A stretch of DNA of 64,000 nucleotides from Hormoscilla sp. GM7CHS1pb (GCA_014323675.1 JACONN010000002.1:992001-1056000), one strand, 5' to 3'; numbered from the stretch's first letter, positions 44,922 to 56,500 are shown. Notes: a model not told the origin generated them from the letters alone. Numbers and translations are program-made.

Positions 44922-45001
44922 CCTCGTTCCCTGGCTCTGCCTGGGAACGCCATTCTCAGTTCTCAATTTTCCTCGTTCCCTGGCTCTGCCTGGGAACGCC
45001 A
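44922..45001. repeat. Two CGTTCCC hairpins in tandem
   Basis: CTCGTTCCCTGGCTCTGCCT-GGGAACGCC at about 44924-44951 and 44972-45000, 48 bp apart, in the spacer after rpsJ. Confidence 0.8.
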
Positions 45002-45010
45002 GATGCATCC

Positions 45011-45328
45011 CTACAGTTTTACCTCAATATCCACACCTGCCGGTAAATCCAGCTTCATTAGCGCGTCTATCGTTTTCGATGATGGCTGGTATATATCTAT
45101 AATCCGCCTATGGGTCCGAGTCTCAAAGTGTTCCCGGGAATCCTTATCCACATGGGGCGATCGCAGTACGCAGTATATACGACGCTTCGTTGGTAGCGGT
45201 ATTGGCCCTATTGCCGTCGCATTAGTGCGATTTGCTGTATCTACTATTTTTTCGCAACTCGTATCTAATAAACGCATATCGAATGCTTTCAGACGGATTC
45301 TTATTTTCTGCTGCCCTATTGCTGCCAT
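45011..45328 (-). CDS. rpsJ: 30S ribosomal protein S10
   Basis: 105 residues, [57 protein letters not shown]10 also takes part in transcription antitermination (NusE). Last gene of the cyanobacterial str operon. The distance to tuf (160 bp) is filled by repeats. Confidence 0.97.
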   Translation of the reverse strand: MAAIGQQKIRIRLKAFDMRLLDTSCEKIVDTANRTNATAIGPIPLPTKRRIYCVLRSPHVDKDSREHFETRTHRRIIDIYQPSSKTIDALMKLDLPAGVDIEVKL

Positions 45329-45423
45329 TTTCTCACTCTGATTAACTTTTCAAGGTTCTGTTCGGTGGGTACTGCCAGTGAGCGAAGCATTTGCCGTATC
45401 CCTCACGGGAGCGCCAGCCATTC

Positions 45424-45443
45424 GCGCAGCGTGGCGCAGCCAT
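45424..45443 (+). repeat. 20-bp dispersed element, copy 7
   Basis: GCGCAGCGTGGCGCAGCCAT after ATTC, in the tuf-rpsJ spacer of the str operon; preceded by GGGAGCGCCAGCCATTC, which looks like part of a longer related repeat. Confidence 0.9.
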
Positions 45444-45488
45444 GATTATTCTGCGCCAATACTCCGCCCAGTACCCTATTCTTGCGGT

Positions 45489-46718
45489 CTACTTTACGAT
45501 TTTCGAGACCACTCCCGCACCGATCGTGCGACCGCCTTCCCGAATCGCAAACCGCATCCCTTGCTCGATCGCGATCGCATTTATCAGTTCCACGTTCATC
45601 TTGATCCGATCGCCGGGCATCACCATTTCTGCCGCACTGCCATCATCTGCCGTAAAGGACTTGATCGTACCCGTTACATCCGTAGTCCGCACGTAGAACT
45701 GAGGACGGTAGTTAGAGAAGAAAGGAGTGTGCCGACCACCTTCTTCCTTTTTCAGCACGTACACCTCCGCCTCAAATTCCGTGTGAGGATTGATCGAACC
45801 GGGTTTAGCTATCACCATACCCCGTTCCACCTGTTCCTTCTGAATCCCCCGGAGCAACAGTCCCACATTATCCCCGGCCATCCCTTCATCCAGGGTTTTC
45901 TGGAACATTTCCACACCTGTCACCGTGGTACTGCGGGTGTCCTTGATGCCCACCAGTTCCACTGTTTCGCCTACCTTTACCTTGCCCCGTTCGATCCGAC
46001 CGGTTGCCACCGTTCCCCGACCGGTGATCGAGAAGACATCTTCCACCGCCATCAGGAACGGCTTATCCACCTCCCGCTCTGGGGTGGGGATATTAGAGTC
46101 TACTTCATCCATGAGTGCCAGGATTTTATCTACCCACTCATTTTCACCCTTGCCAATGCTCGGGCTTTTTGTCAGAGCCTCCACTGCCTCTAATGCTGAC
46201 CCCGCGACAATGGCAATATTATCACCATCAAATTGATAATCACTCAACAGTTCCCGGACTTCCAATTCCACTAGATCCAGCAGTTCCTCATCGTCCACTT
46301 GGTCTTGCTTGTTCAAAAACACCACCAGGTTAGGAACTCCTACCTGACGTGCCAGGAGGATGTGCTCCCGGGTCTGGGGCATTGGCCCATCTGCCGCTGA
46401 CACCACCAGGACTGCCCCATCCATTTGAGCCGCTCCAGTGATCATGTTTTTCACGTAGTCAGCATGACCGGGGCAGTCCACGTGAGCATAGTGCCGACCC
46501 TCTGTCTCATACTCAACGTGAGCCGTATTGATCGTGATACCCCGGGCTTTTTCCTCCGGTGCTGCATCTATCTCGGCGTAAGCTTTCGCCTTTGCCTTTC
46601 CTTGGGCCGCCAGGGACATGGTTATTGCGGCGGTTAGTGTTGTTTTCCCGTGGTCAACGTGACCAATGGTACCTATGTTTACGTGAGGCTTATTCCTTTC
46701 AAACTTTGCGCGTGCCAT
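45489..46718 (-). CDS. tuf: Elongation factor Tu
   Basis: 409 residues, as typical for cyanobacteria. GHVDHGKTT (19-27), [31 protein letters not shown], and the C-terminal beta-barrel domains 2 and 3. Delivers aminoacyl-tRNA to the ribosome. The frame is intact. Confidence 0.98.
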   Translation of the reverse strand: MARAKFERNKPHVNIGTIGHVDHGKTTLTAAITMSLAAQGKAKAKAYAEIDAAPEEKARGITINTAHVEYETEGRHYAHVDCPGHADYVKNMITGAAQMDGAVLVVSAADGPMPQTREHILLARQVGVPNLVVFLNKQDQVDDEELLDLVELEVRELLSDYQFDGDNIAIVAGSALEAVEALTKSPSIGKGENEWVDKILALMDEVDSNIPTPEREVDKPFLMAVEDVFSITGRGTVATGRIERGKVKVGETVELVGIKDTRSTTVTGVEMFQKTLDEGMAGDNVGLLLRGIQKEQVERGMVIAKPGSINPHTEFEAEVYVLKKEEGGRHTPFFSNYRPQFYVRTTDVTGTIKSFTADDGSAAEMVMPGDRIKMNVELINAIAIEQGMRFAIREGGRTIGAGVVSKIVK

Positions 46719-46772
46719 ACTGATGAATTAACCAATGTATAATCATTATGCTATCGAGCGGGATTTTTTCCC

Positions 46773-46822
46773 GGGGATGAAGTCTTATTTTACTTTTTTT
46801 CTAGCAAAAATACTTCATCCCC
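46773..46822. terminator. 11-bp inverted repeat between fusA and tuf
   Basis: GGGGATGAAGT (46773-46783) and ACTTCATCCCC (46812-46822) with a 28-nt AT-rich loop. It lies 55 bp upstream of tuf and may process or attenuate the transcript. Confidence 0.5.
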
Positions 46823-46834
46823 AGAGCCTTTCCC

Positions 46835-48907
46835 CTACGCCGAACCTTTATTCTTAGCGATTATCGCTTCTGCCACATTCCGAGGCACTTCCGAGTAGTG
46901 GCTAAACTCCATTGAGAATATACCACGACCTTGAGTTTTCGACCGGATATCTGTCGCATAGCCAAACATCTCTGCCAATGGTACTTTAGCAGATACCTTG
47001 CTAATCCCGTCTTCTGTACCCATCCCTTCTACTTGGCCCCTACGAGAATTCAAGTCTCCAATCACATCCCCAATAAAGTCTTCGGGTACTTCTACTTCCA
47101 CCTTCATCATCGGCTCTAACATCACCGGCGATCCCTTGGTCACTGCCTCTTTGAGAGCCATCGAGCCAGCTATTTTAAATGCCATTTCCGAGGAGTCTAC
47201 TTCGTGGAAAGACCCGTCTACCAGAGTCACCTTCACATCTATCACTGGATACCCTGCCAAAACTCCCGATTCGCAAGCTTCTTTCATCCCTTGTTCTGCT
47301 GGGCCTATGTACTCTTTCGGCACTGCCCCCCCAACTATTTTAGAGACGAATTCAAAGCCGCTCCCTGCCTCTGCTGGTTCCAATTCGATCTCCACGTGAC
47401 CGTACTGACCTTTTCCACCACTCTGGCGGATAAATTTACCCTCAGCCTTGACCGCCTTGCGAATTGTTTCCCGGTATGCCACCTGAGGAGCCCCTACGTT
47501 TGCTTCCACCTTAAATTCTCGCAGCATCCGGTCTACCAGAATTTCCAAGTGTAGTTCGCCCATCCCCGCAATCACGGTTTGGTTGGTTTCTCCATCCACG
47601 CTTACCCGAAATGTGGGGTCTTCTTCCGACAGAGATTGGAGTGCTTTCGATAGCTTCTCCATATCTTGCTTGGTTTTGGGCTCCACTGCCACCGATATTA
47701 CTGGTTCTGGGATGTACAGAGACTCCAGGATCGCTGGTTCCTTCTCATCGCAGAGGGTATCTCCTGTAAAGGTGTCCTTCAACCCCAAAGCTGCTCCCAA
47801 ATCTCCTGCCCTCATTTCGTCTACCTCTATGCGATCGTCTGCTTTCAAGATAATCAGGCGGGAAATTCGCTCTTTCTTGTTTTTGGTTGAGTTGAGGACG
47901 TAGCTGCCTTTCTTCAACACGCCGGAGTATACCCGGATAAAGGTCAGGCGACCATAGGGATCTGCCATGATTTTGAACGCCAAAGCCGAGAACGGCTCTT
48001 CATCGTCTGCTTGGCGAGCTACTACTTGCCCGTCTGGCAATGTTCCCTGAATTGCTGGCACGTCTATTGGCGCTGGCAGGTAGTCTACCACTGCATCCAG
48101 CAGTAATTGCACCCCCTTGTTTTTGAAAGCAGAACCGCACAGCACGGGCACGATCGTACCGTCTATGGTACCTTTCCGCAGGGCCGTCGCTATTTCTGCT
48201 TCCGTCAGTTCTTCCCCTTCCAGATACTTTTCTGTGAGGGCATCATCTGTTTCTGCTACCGACTCGATCAGCTTGGCACGATACTCTTGGGCCAATTCCA
48301 TAATTTCTTCTGGAATTTCCGCGTCTTCGATATCTGTGCCCAGGTCATTCGTGTATATCTTGGCTCGCATTCGCACCAAGTCTACAATGCCTCTGAATTC
48401 CCCTTCGCTGCCGATCGGCACCTGAATGGGTACTGCATTGGCACCGAGGCGATCGCGGAGCTGCTCGTATACCTTAAAAAAGTTTGCCCCTGTTCTATCC
48501 ATTTTGTTGACAAAGGCAATCCGAGGCACACTATACCTATCTGCCTGCCGCCACACCGTTTCTGATTGGGGCTGAACGCCTCCCACCGAACATAATACAG
48601 CGATTACGCCATCTAGCACCCGCATGGAGCGTTCCACCTCGATCGTGAAGTCTACGTGACCGGGGGTATCAATAATATTGATTTGATGATCCCTCCAGTT
48701 CGTGCTGATTGCCGCCGCCGTGATGGTAATCCCTCGCTCGCGCTCTTGGGCCATCCAGTCTGTTACTGCGGTGCCATCGTGGACTTCACCAATTTTGTGA
48801 ACCACGCCCGAATAAAACAGAATTCTCTCTGTTGTCGTCGTTTTGCCCGCATCTATGTGGGCGGCAATTCCCATATTCCGCACTCGCTCCAGCGGTGTTC
48901 GTGCCAC
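46835..48907 (-). CDS. fusA: Elongation factor G
   Basis: 690 residues with [19 protein letters not shown] (16-34), [32 protein letters not shown] and the C-terminal domains IV-V ([20 protein letters not shown]). Translocase of translation. Intact. Confidence 0.98.
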   Translation of the reverse strand: MARTPLERVRNMGIAAHIDAGKTTTTERILFYSGVVHKIGEVHDGTAVTDWMAQERERGITITAAAISTNWRDHQINIIDTPGHVDFTIEVERSMRVLDGVIAVLCSVGGVQPQSETVWRQADRYSVPRIAFVNKMDRTGANFFKVYEQLRDRLGANAVPIQVPIGSEGEFRGIVDLVRMRAKIYTNDLGTDIEDAEIPEEIMELAQEYRAKLIESVAETDDALTEKYLEGEELTEAEIATALRKGTIDGTIVPVLCGSAFKNKGVQLLLDAVVDYLPAPIDVPAIQGTLPDGQVVARQADDEEPFSALAFKIMADPYGRLTFIRVYSGVLKKGSYVLNSTKNKKERISRLIILKADDRIEVDEMRAGDLGAALGLKDTFTGDTLCDEKEPAILESLYIPEPVISVAVEPKTKQDMEKLSKALQSLSEEDPTFRVSVDGETNQTVIAGMGELHLEILVDRMLREFKVEANVGAPQVAYRETIRKAVKAEGKFIRQSGGKGQYGHVEIELEPAEAGSGFEFVSKIVGGAVPKEYIGPAEQGMKEACESGVLAGYPVIDVKVTLVDGSFHEVDSSEMAFKIAGSMALKEAVTKGSPVMLEPMMKVEVEVPEDFIGDVIGDLNSRRGQVEGMGTEDGISKVSAKVPLAEMFGYATDIRSKTQGRGIFSMEFSHYSEVPRNVAEAIIAKNKGSA

Positions 48908-49032
48908 AATTCCCTCCTTCGATCGCGTTCTTTCTTACTGCTTCTTTACAATTCTATACTTTTTTTCACCAAACTGGTAATTGGGGATTTGTTATTTTCC
49001 ATCACCGACCCATTCACCAGTCCCCTTCCCTT

Positions 49033-49503
49033 TTAGTACCGATAATGGGCAAAAGCCTTATTTGCCTCGGCCATTCTGTGGGTTTCTTCCCGCTTCCGTA
49101 TGGCATTCCCCGTTTCGTTCGCGGCATCCATCAGTTCGTTTGCCAACTTGTTGACCATTGATTTGCCCGATCGGGCCCTGGAGAATCTGATCAACCAGCG
49201 CAGGGCCAGACTTGTGCCCCGGTCTGCGCGCACTTCCATCGGCACTTGGTAGGTAGCACCACCCACCCGCCGCGCCTTTACTTCCACCAGAGGCGTCGTA
49301 TTCCGCACCGCCTTTTCAAACACTTCTAGAGGCTCTGTCCCCATTTTTTCTTCTATTGTCTTCAAGGCCCCGTATACTATTCTAGAGGCCAGGGACTTTT
49401 TGCCATGCTTCATTATCCGCCTGATCATCATATTTACCAGGCGCGAATTGTACACCGCATCTGGGGGGACAGCACGTTTTTTCGTTACACCACGACGAGA
49501 CAT
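49033..49503 (-). CDS. rpsG: 30S ribosomal protein S7
   Basis: 156 residues: [20 protein letters not shown] ... [20 protein letters not shown] ... [20 protein letters not shown]. Primary 16S rRNA-binding protein that starts assembly of the 30S head. Second gene of the str operon; the gap to fusA is 125 bp. Confidence 0.98.
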   Translation of the reverse strand: MSRRGVTKKRAVPPDAVYNSRLVNMMIRRIMKHGKKSLASRIVYGALKTIEEKMGTEPLEVFEKAVRNTTPLVEVKARRVGGATYQVPMEVRADRGTSLALRWLIRFSRARSGKSMVNKLANELMDAANETGNAIRKREETHRMAEANKAFAHYRY

Positions 49504-49707
49504 AATTAGCCTTTCTTTTTTCTCATTAATACAGTTTGAACCCTTTCGTTCGCTCGCAATTTACCGGACCCAAATGGCCCGGCAGACCTGGAGTCTTTCC
49601 TACCAGTATCACTTAACATCGCGCGATCTTATCTTATCACCCATGTCAAGTTATACTGCCAGGCCCTGCCCTGGTGCGCTATTCAGCCCGCAACCCCGTT
49701 GGAAGGT

Positions 49708-50079
49708 CTATTTCGGACGTTTAGCTCCATATTTCGATCTCCCCTGACGGCGGTCCTTCACACCTGCAGTATCCAGGGTGCCGCGAATGATGTGATATCT
49801 TACACCGGGCAAGTCCTTCACCCGACCTCCCCTAATCATCACCACTGAGTGTTCTTGCAAGTTGTGACCTATTCCTGGGATGTATGCTGTCACCTCAAAT
49901 CCCGATGTCAGGCGCACCCGCGCTACTTTGCGGAGGGCCGAATTTGGCTTTTTCGGAGTTGTTGTGTAAACTCTGGTGCAGACGCCGCGACGCTGAGGAC
50001 AACTCTGAAGAGCCGGTGATTTCGTCTTCTTTTCGACTTTCTGGCGTTCGCTACGAATTAATTGTTGTATAGTGGGCAT
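49708..50079 (-). CDS. rpsL: 30S ribosomal protein S12
   Basis: 123 residues with the universally conserved [20 protein letters not shown] and [20 protein letters not shown], where streptomycin-resistance changes map; residues there are wild type (KKPNSA). First gene of the str operon. Confidence 0.98.
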   Translation of the reverse strand: MPTIQQLIRSERQKVEKKTKSPALQSCPQRRGVCTRVYTTTPKKPNSALRKVARVRLTSGFEVTAYIPGIGHNLQEHSVVMIRGGRVKDLPGVRYHIIRGTLDTAGVKDRRQGRSKYGAKRPK

Positions 50080-50156
50080 GTGTTACGCCGTATCTGGCTT
50101 CTTTTCGGTAAATCATCACGACAATTGCTTATTATAACGATTTCCTCGGCGCTGTG

Positions 50157-50491
50157 TCAAATTTTTTTTTCAATGGAAAAAGAGTGCCCACAGCCGCAGG
50201 TTTGCGTCGCCTTCCGGTTGTGGAAGCGAAAGCCTCCCCCATCAGGTCTTCCGAGTAATCTAGAGTCAGGTCATCTATGTATTCGGTCCCGCCGGCATCT
50301 ACTACCACTTGCATCCCCTCACATTCATATAGCTTGTCTGACTCTTGCATCTGGTCGGATAACTCCATTGTGTAAACCCAGTCCTGACAACCGCCAGCTA
50401 TTACTCCCAGCCTCAAGAACGCCTTCTGGCTGTTATGCTTTGATTTCATCCGCTTTATTTCTACGGCTGCTGCTGGACTCAATTTTATCAT
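50157..50491 (-). CDS. iscA: IscA/SufA-type iron-sulfur carrier, one frameshift
   Basis: MIKLSPAAAVEIKRMKSK, FLRLGVIAGGC, then LTLDYSEDLMG. The frame is lost at LMGEAFAST; adding one G to the G-run GGGGG (about 50243) gives GGGFRFHNRKATQTCGCGHS, with the conserved C-x-C pair, and a 111-residue protein. The three Cys of A-type Fe-S carriers are then present. In the middle GGCQDWVYTMEL has QD instead of the usual SG. Upstream neighbour of rpsL, same strand. Confidence 0.82.
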
Positions 50492-50597
50492 GATTTCTAT
50501 ATTTCTTGCTACATTTGATTTATTATACTTTTTCCCTTGCGCTCTATCTAGCTTTGCGCAAGGTATAATAAGAGCGAGTTCTATCTGTAGCGCCCTT

Positions 50598-51026
50598 TTA
50601 TTTGCGGGTTTTGGACTCGGTGCGGGCGTAGTCATCTTGGAAGCGGATGATGTCGTCTTCTCCGAGGTATTCACCATTCTGGACTTCGATCAGTACCAAG
50701 GGTATGACTCCTGGGTTTTCTAAGCGATGAGCTGTACATTGGGGGACGTAGGTAGACTGATTACTGCCGACCATCATCTCTTGCTCGCCGCAGGTCACTT
50801 TGGCCGTACCTGAGACTACGATCCAATGTTCGCTGCGATGGTGGTGCATTTGCAGGCTCAGCCGGTGACCTGGCTTGACTTCGATCCGCTTAATTTTATA
50901 TCTCCGCCCTTCTTCTAGCACTGTGAAGGAACCCCAAGGTCGCAGTTCTGTGGCCGCAACTCCTTTGGGTGCTGCTGCTGGTAATGGTAGGGCCTTATGA
51001 AGAGTAGTTTCTTGTAGTGTGCTCAT
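50598..51026 (-). CDS. Cupin protein, mannose-6-phosphate isomerase type II family
   Basis: 142 residues: RPWGSFTVLEEGRRYKIKRI, EVKPGHRLSLQMHHHRSEHW, IVVSGTAKVT and YVPQCTAHRLENPGVIPLVL, the signature of the C-terminal cupin of GDP-mannose pyrophosphorylase / phosphomannose isomerase. The HHH and later H residues bind the metal. It occurs without the pyrophosphorylase domain, as usual in cyanobacteria; likely role is sugar-phosphate interconversion for cell-surface polysaccharides. Confidence 0.88.
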   Translation of the reverse strand: MSTLQETTLHKALPLPAAAPKGVAATELRPWGSFTVLEEGRRYKIKRIEVKPGHRLSLQMHHHRSEHWIVVSGTAKVTCGEQEMMVGSNQSTYVPQCTAHRLENPGVIPLVLIEVQNGEYLGEDDIIRFQDDYARTESKTRK

Positions 51027-51591
51027 CTATATGTCTCCTTGAGATAATCTGGTGACAATGGCATCAGATTGATGCCATATCCGCCATGATTTCCATTCCA
51101 CCACCCGCTTGTACCTGGTCTACTAACCCAAACATAACAGACGATCCCGGCCGGGTGTCATCCGCGATCCTGCTCTGGAAGCCATTCCACATCAAATCTT
51201 CATATTACACCATTTTACCTTTACATCACCCTTACAGTACAACAGCTTGCACCGGTTCAACCCAAACGGCAACGAACTGATTGAATTTGACTAACCGCCC
51301 CTACAGCAAGTTGTACCATAGTTAGTCTGTTCCTACCGGTGGGGTTCTCGGCCGAACGCCTGCGGCTGGCGCAGCCATGTTCTAGACGATCGGGCCTAAT
51401 AAAACCCTGATATTTTAACTTCTCTGTGAATCTACTGCCAAGTGGCACTTGATTGTGCCACGAGCGAACGGGTAAGAATAGTTGACTAAAATCTTGTATA
51501 AATCTGTAGATTGATATTGAAAATTAGTGAGCACCTTGCTATACTATAGAGGTGTAAGAAAAACAAGAAGCCTTTGGAGGTGGTGTAGAGC
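51027..51591. other. Gene-free stretch upstream of the TnpB-like gene
   Basis: Holds a hairpin ATGGCATCAGATTGATGCCAT at about 51059-51079, a degenerate relative of the 20-bp element at 51350-51378 and an AT-rich segment before tnpB (51470-51590). No gene is supported. Confidence 0.5.
51350..51378 (+). repeat. Variant relative of the 20-bp element
   Basis: GCCGAACGCCTGCGGCTGGC then GCAGCCATG. The right half GGCGCAGCCAT equals the 20-bp element; the left half CGCCTGCGGC differs. It shows that the element has longer relatives in the same genome. Confidence 0.7.
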
Positions 51592-53096
51592 ATGGGAAGC
51601 GCAACCTATCAGACCCGATTGCCTGACAATTTAATACCGTTTGGGGTAGCCATGGGCAATCTAATGTCTGAGGTTGAGCGCAGCCTCTATGTTGACCTGC
51701 AATCAGGTGAGGCTTTGAAAGACTTAAAGCGTCGCTACCAGGTAGAGTTCGGCATAAATGCGCGTCAGTTCAACTCTGTTCATGCTGTTCTCAAAGGCAA
51801 AATTAAAAGCCGCAAGGAATGTCACAAGCGACAAATCAAGGAACTGAAGCAGCGTATCACTGGACTTAAAAAGAAAATCAAGTCCCTGACCAAGGGAATC
51901 AAGAAAGCTCCTAAGGCGTGCCCTATCAAGCGCAAAGGCTACACGGTCAAGCAGTGGTTGAAGTTCCAGCAACACCAGAAAAAACGTCATCTAGTAACTT
52001 GTTCCTCGCGCCTCAAGAAACTGCAAGAGACTGAGCCTACTATCATTTTTGGTGGCCGTAAGCTTTGGAATGCACAGTTTAACCTTGAGGCCAATGGATA
52101 CGCTAATCACTCAGAATGGCTGATCGCGCAGCGTGGCGCCAGCCATAGGATTGGCAACAGCACCGTAACTCTCAATCGTTCTACCTCGGCTCTAAGGACG
52201 AAACTGCTGGTTGTCAGATTTTCCAATTAGATACCGAAGGGAACATCAAGATTCGTGTTCCCAAAGCACTAGAGGGAGCGCATGGACAATATGTGACCGC
52301 TTCCGGTATCAACTTCAACTGGGGGCAGGATGATGCGATCGCCGCTCTCAACCAAGACGGTGGTCAATCGCTGTCCTACCGGATAGCCCAGAAAAACGAC
52401 AAATGGTACTTATTCGTTACTACCGACCGTCCTGAAGTCCCGTTTATTTCTTCTAGGCGTAACGGTGCCATTGGTGTTGACCTTAACCCAGGTGTTGTTG
52501 GTTGGGCCTACTGTGATGCTGAGGGTAATCTTGTAGATCGTGGTCAGTTCAAAGTCAATCTACAAGATCAAACTTCCGCGCAAACCGAAGCAATTTTAGG
52601 TGATCTAGTTAAGCATATTGTTCAGCGAGCTGAAACTTGGGGGTGTCCCATAGTTGTAGAAACACTAGATTTTTCCAAAAAGAAAGCAACGATGAAGGAG
52701 CAAGGCACTCGCTACAGCCGTATGCTCTCGAACTTTGCTTATTCCAAGTTTGACCAAATGTTGTTGAGTCGGTGCGACCGCTTCGGCGTTCAGTTGATGC
52801 ATCGCAATCCGGCTTATAGCAGCACCATAGGCATGGTGAAATTCATGTCAATGTATGGTCTATCTTCCGACACCGCAGCAGCTCTAGCCATTGCTAGACG
52901 TGGTCTAGGACTTAAGGAGCGCATTCCTTCCAGGAACGCCTTAGGGGGACAAGTTGACACCTCTAAGCACGTCTGGTCGCATTGGAATGCGCTACGAAAA
53001 GGTCTGCCGTTCCGTCGTCATGATCTTTTCACCTCCAGAGTCGCAAACAGCGAACCAGTGGTCAAGCTTTCAGTTGATCCGTCCCCCGAGCTGTAG
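51592..53096 (+). pseudogene. TnpB-like RNA-guided nuclease (IS605-type accessory), no zinc finger, interrupted by the 20-bp element
   Basis: Removing 23 nt at about 52125 gives a 493-residue protein. The N-terminal half is basic and helical (KGKIKSRKECHKRQIKELKQ). RuvC motifs are kept: GVDLNPGVVGWAYCDAEGNL (first Asp), PIVVETLDFSKKKATMKEQG (Glu), LSSDTAAALAIARR (last Asp). Between the last two, where TnpB proteins have two CxxC zinc-finger pairs, only HRNPAYSSTIGMVKFMSMYG is found. No TnpA gene is nearby. A structured region after the stop (GAGCTGTAGCTC hairpin at about 53087) could belong to an omega-RNA, but this is inference. The interrupted frame means it is now inactive, unless the right half alone is used. 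Confidence 0.78.
52126..52146 (+). repeat. 20-bp dispersed element, copy 8 (inside the TnpB-like gene), with one extra C
   Basis: GCGCAGCGTGGCGCCAGCCAT after GATC. The extra C makes the insertion 23 nt. Frames before and after (WLIAQRGASH / DWQQHRNSQSFYLGSK) fit a loss of 23 nt exactly. Confidence 0.9.
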
Positions 53097-53254
53097 CTCC
53101 AGCGGTGGGATTGTTGGCAAGTCCGCGTGACACTTCTGGTCAAAGGCGAGATTCCTTTGCTCGAATCGTAGATAAGACTGTTCGATCTACGTGCCTAAGT
53201 TTCTATAGGTTTTCAGGAACGGTACATGAGCTATGATTGATAAACATAGAGCAC

Positions 53255-53292
53255 GACGATCCCACTCGCAGCGGAGGGGCCCGGAGCGTGCG
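53255..53292. repeat. GCACG...CGTGC repeat of the GGAGCGTG family
   Basis: GCACGACGATCCCACTCGCA, GCGGAGGGGCCCGGAGCGTG: shares CGCAGCGGAGG and CCCGGAGCGTG with the copy at 42118-42161 (in inverted form there). Lies in the spacer before glsF. Confidence 0.65.
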
Positions 53293-53438
53293 AAAAATCT
53301 GAGTTGCTGTCTGCAGGTAAACTCCTGAAGGCTGTGATGGGGCGATCGCTCCTTTAACTTTTCTAGTCCTGCCCCTGGCAGGCTCGACGATCGCCATTAT
53401 TTATCTTCTCTCCTTAAGTCACGACAAGAGAGTAAACT

Positions 53439-53453
53439 GTAATGACTCGGTAC
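53439..53453 (+). promoter_or_regulatory. NtcA-like site, spacing one base too long
   Basis: GTA-AATGACTCGG... more exactly GTA (53439-53441), nine bases, TAC (53451-53453), about 65 bp before the glsF start. NtcA sites are GTA-N8-TAC. glsF is nitrogen-regulated in several cyanobacteria, so a site would make sense, but the N9 spacing is not canonical. Confidence 0.25.
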
Positions 53454-53516
53454 ATTATTTATCGAAAAATGAAGTAAAAAAGAAGAGCGTATTATCATGA
53501 ATTGGTAGAAAAAAAA

Positions 53517-56500
53517 ATGAATAAACAGCAAATATTCAGGATAAATACAATGATGAATAAGGTTCAAAAGCACAGGGCTGCGTGTCCTGCGCGAAAAATC
53601 GATCGGGATACAGCAAATGAAACGGAACGAGATGCTTGTGGGGTGGGTTTAGTGGCTAACCCCCAAGGTGGGGCTCGGCATGATATAATAGTAGAGGCAT
53701 TGTCGGGTCTGATTTGCATGGAACATCGGGGTGCTTGTAGTGCAGATAATGATTCCGGTGATGGTGCGGGACTGATGACGGCTATCCCTTGGGAGTTGCT
53801 GCAAGCTTGGTTTGCACCGGAACAGTTGGAAATGCCAGCAAAAGAACGTCTGGCGGTGGGGATGATGTTTCTGCCTCAAGACCCGGCATTGGCTACCAAA
53901 TCACGGCAGGCGATCTCCGAAATAATTACTGCGGAAGGGTTGCAGGTGCTGGGATGGCGAGTAGTGCCAACGCGACCGGAGTTACTGGGGGTGCAAGCGC
54001 GGGAAAATGAACCTCAAATTGAACAGGTTGTGGTTGAGTCCCCGAACAGTAAGGGGGCAGATCTGGAACGGTTGTTGTATATAATTATGAAGCGGATTAG
54101 CAATGGGATTCCTGATTGCTATGTTTGCTCTTTCTCTAGTCGCCAAATTGTTTACAAGGGCATGGTCCGATCGGCTGTGCTGGGTGAGTTTTATCTGGAC
54201 TTGAAAAACCCTGCCTATAAGAGTCCCTACGCAATTTTCCACCGCCGCTTCAGCACGAATACTATGCCAAAATGGCCCCTGGCTCAGCCCCTACGGATGC
54301 TGGGACATAATGGGGAGATTAATACCCTGCTGGGCAATATTAATTGGATGAAGTCCCGCCAAGGAGATCTTGACAGTGATGTGTGGGGCGATCGCCTCTC
54401 GGAACTGCTGCCCATTGTCAATAAGGCCCAGAGTGATTCGGCGAATTTGGACAATGTCATGGAGTTGCTGGTGCTATCGGGTCGTTCTCCTACAGAAGCG
54501 ATGATGATGCTAGTGCCGGAAGCTTACAAAAATCAGCCAGAATTGGCAGATCGTCAGGAAATTGTGGATTTCTATGAATATTACAGCGGCATGCAAGAGC
54601 CTTGGGATGGCCCGGCCCTGATCGTTTTCAGTGACGGACATAGGGTGGGGGCGATGCTGGACCGGAATGGCCTGCGTCCGGCTCGCTATTGCATGACTCG
54701 CAATGGCTATCTGCTGGTATGTTCGGAAGCAGGAGCAATTCCTTTACCGACGGCTGATATTGTGGAAAAGGGTCGCTTGGGTCCCGGACAGATGATTGCG
54801 GTGGACTTAGAGTCCCATGAGGTGCTGAAAAATTGGGAGATTAAGCAGCGGGTCGCACGCAAACAGCCCTATGGTGAGTGGCTGAAACGCTACCGTCAAG
54901 CTTTACCTGCTGGATCTTTTGTCTCGGACAAGCAGATGGAAACGGGAGATCTCCTGCGCCAGCAGATGGCTTTTGGCTATACCTCTGAAGATGTGGAGAT
55001 GGTAATTCAGGCCATGGCCCAGGCGGGGAAGGAACCGACTTTCTGTATGGGAGATGATATTCCTCTAGCGATACTTTCTTCTAAGCCTCATGTCCTCTAT
55101 GACTATTTTAAGCAGCGCTTTGCTCAGGTCACTAATCCCCCGATCGACCCCCTGCGGGAAGGTTTGGTGATGTCTTTGCATATGCTGCTGGGTTCCCGGG
55201 GAAATTTGTTAGCCGAAAAGCCGGAATTTGCCCGTCATTTGGAACTGGAAACCCCCGTGCTGAATGAGGCGGAGTTGGAAGGGCTGTTGAATGGTTCTTA
55301 TGCTATAGGTAATGGTTCTGCGCCAGATAAATTCTCGGTAACTACTTTGTCTACTCTGTGGAACTGTAAGGCGGAACCTGATGGTTTAGCAACTTCGGTA
55401 GATCGGCTTTGTCAAGAGGCGGCCCAGGCCGTGCGCGAGGGCGCGGAGATCCTGGTTTTAAGCGATCGCTTTGATGGTCGGGGAAACGCTAAAGCGTTTA
55501 CTACGAACCGGGGAAACGCTTTAGCGTTTACTACGAACCTTACGAACCTTACGAACCTGATGACTTACATTCCGCCGCTGCTGGCTGTGGGTGCGGTTCA
55601 CAATTATCTCAACCGGGAGGGTTTGCGCTGTCGGGCATCCATTATTATTGATACGGCCCAATGCTGGAGTACCCATCATTTTGCCTGTTTGATTGGTTAC
55701 GGCGCTTCTGCTATTTGTCCCTACCTGGCCTTGGAAACTGTGCGCCATTGGTGGAGTGACTCCAAGACCCAAAGTATGATGCAGCGCGGCAAGATCCCGG
55801 CTATGACTATGTCCGAGGCCCAGCAGAATTACCGTAAGGCCATTTGTGCGGGTTTGCTCAAGATTATCTCTAAGAAGGGCATTTCTCTCCTTTCTTCCTA
55901 CCACGGAGCCCAGATCTTTGAGGTGATCGGCCTAGGACAGGACTTGTTGGCCCTGGGCTTTACGGGGACGACTTCCCGTTTGGGTGGTCTTTCTGTACGG
56001 GAGTTGGCCGAAGAGGTGATGGCTTTCCACAAACGGGCTTTCCCAGAACTGACCGTGAAGAAACTGGAGAATTTTGGCTTCGTTCAGTACCGCGTGGGCC
56101 TGGAATATCACATGAATAGCCCGGAAATGGCTAAGGCCCTCCATAAGGCGGTGACTGGTAAGGAATACGACCATTACGAGGTATACAAGCAACATTTGGC
56201 GGAAGGCCCGGTGACGGCCCTGCGAGATTTACTGGACTTGAAGGCCGATCGCACTTCTATTCCCATTGAAGAGGTAGAACCGGTAGAGGAAATATTCAAG
56301 CGGTTCTGTACCGGGGGCATGTCTTTGGGATCCCTGTCCCGGGAGGCCCACGAAACCCTGGCCATCGCCATGAACCGTATAGGGGGTAAATCTAATTCTG
56401 GTGAAGGTGGGGAGGACCCGTTGCGCTTCCGGGTTCTGGATGATGTTGATGTTACAGGAAAAGGTTTGTCCCCGACTTTGCCTCACCTACGGGGTTTGCG

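Noticed and set aside
45360..46193. Long plus-strand frame opposite tuf
   Set aside because: Antisense shadow of a well-conserved gene.
51592..53096. The TnpB-like gene as Cas12k of a CRISPR-associated transposon
   Set aside because: RuvC residues are intact, and no tnsB, tnsC, tniQ or CRISPR array is present in the window.
53439..53453. A definite NtcA operator before glsF
   Set aside because: The spacing is N9, not N8; listed only as a weak site.
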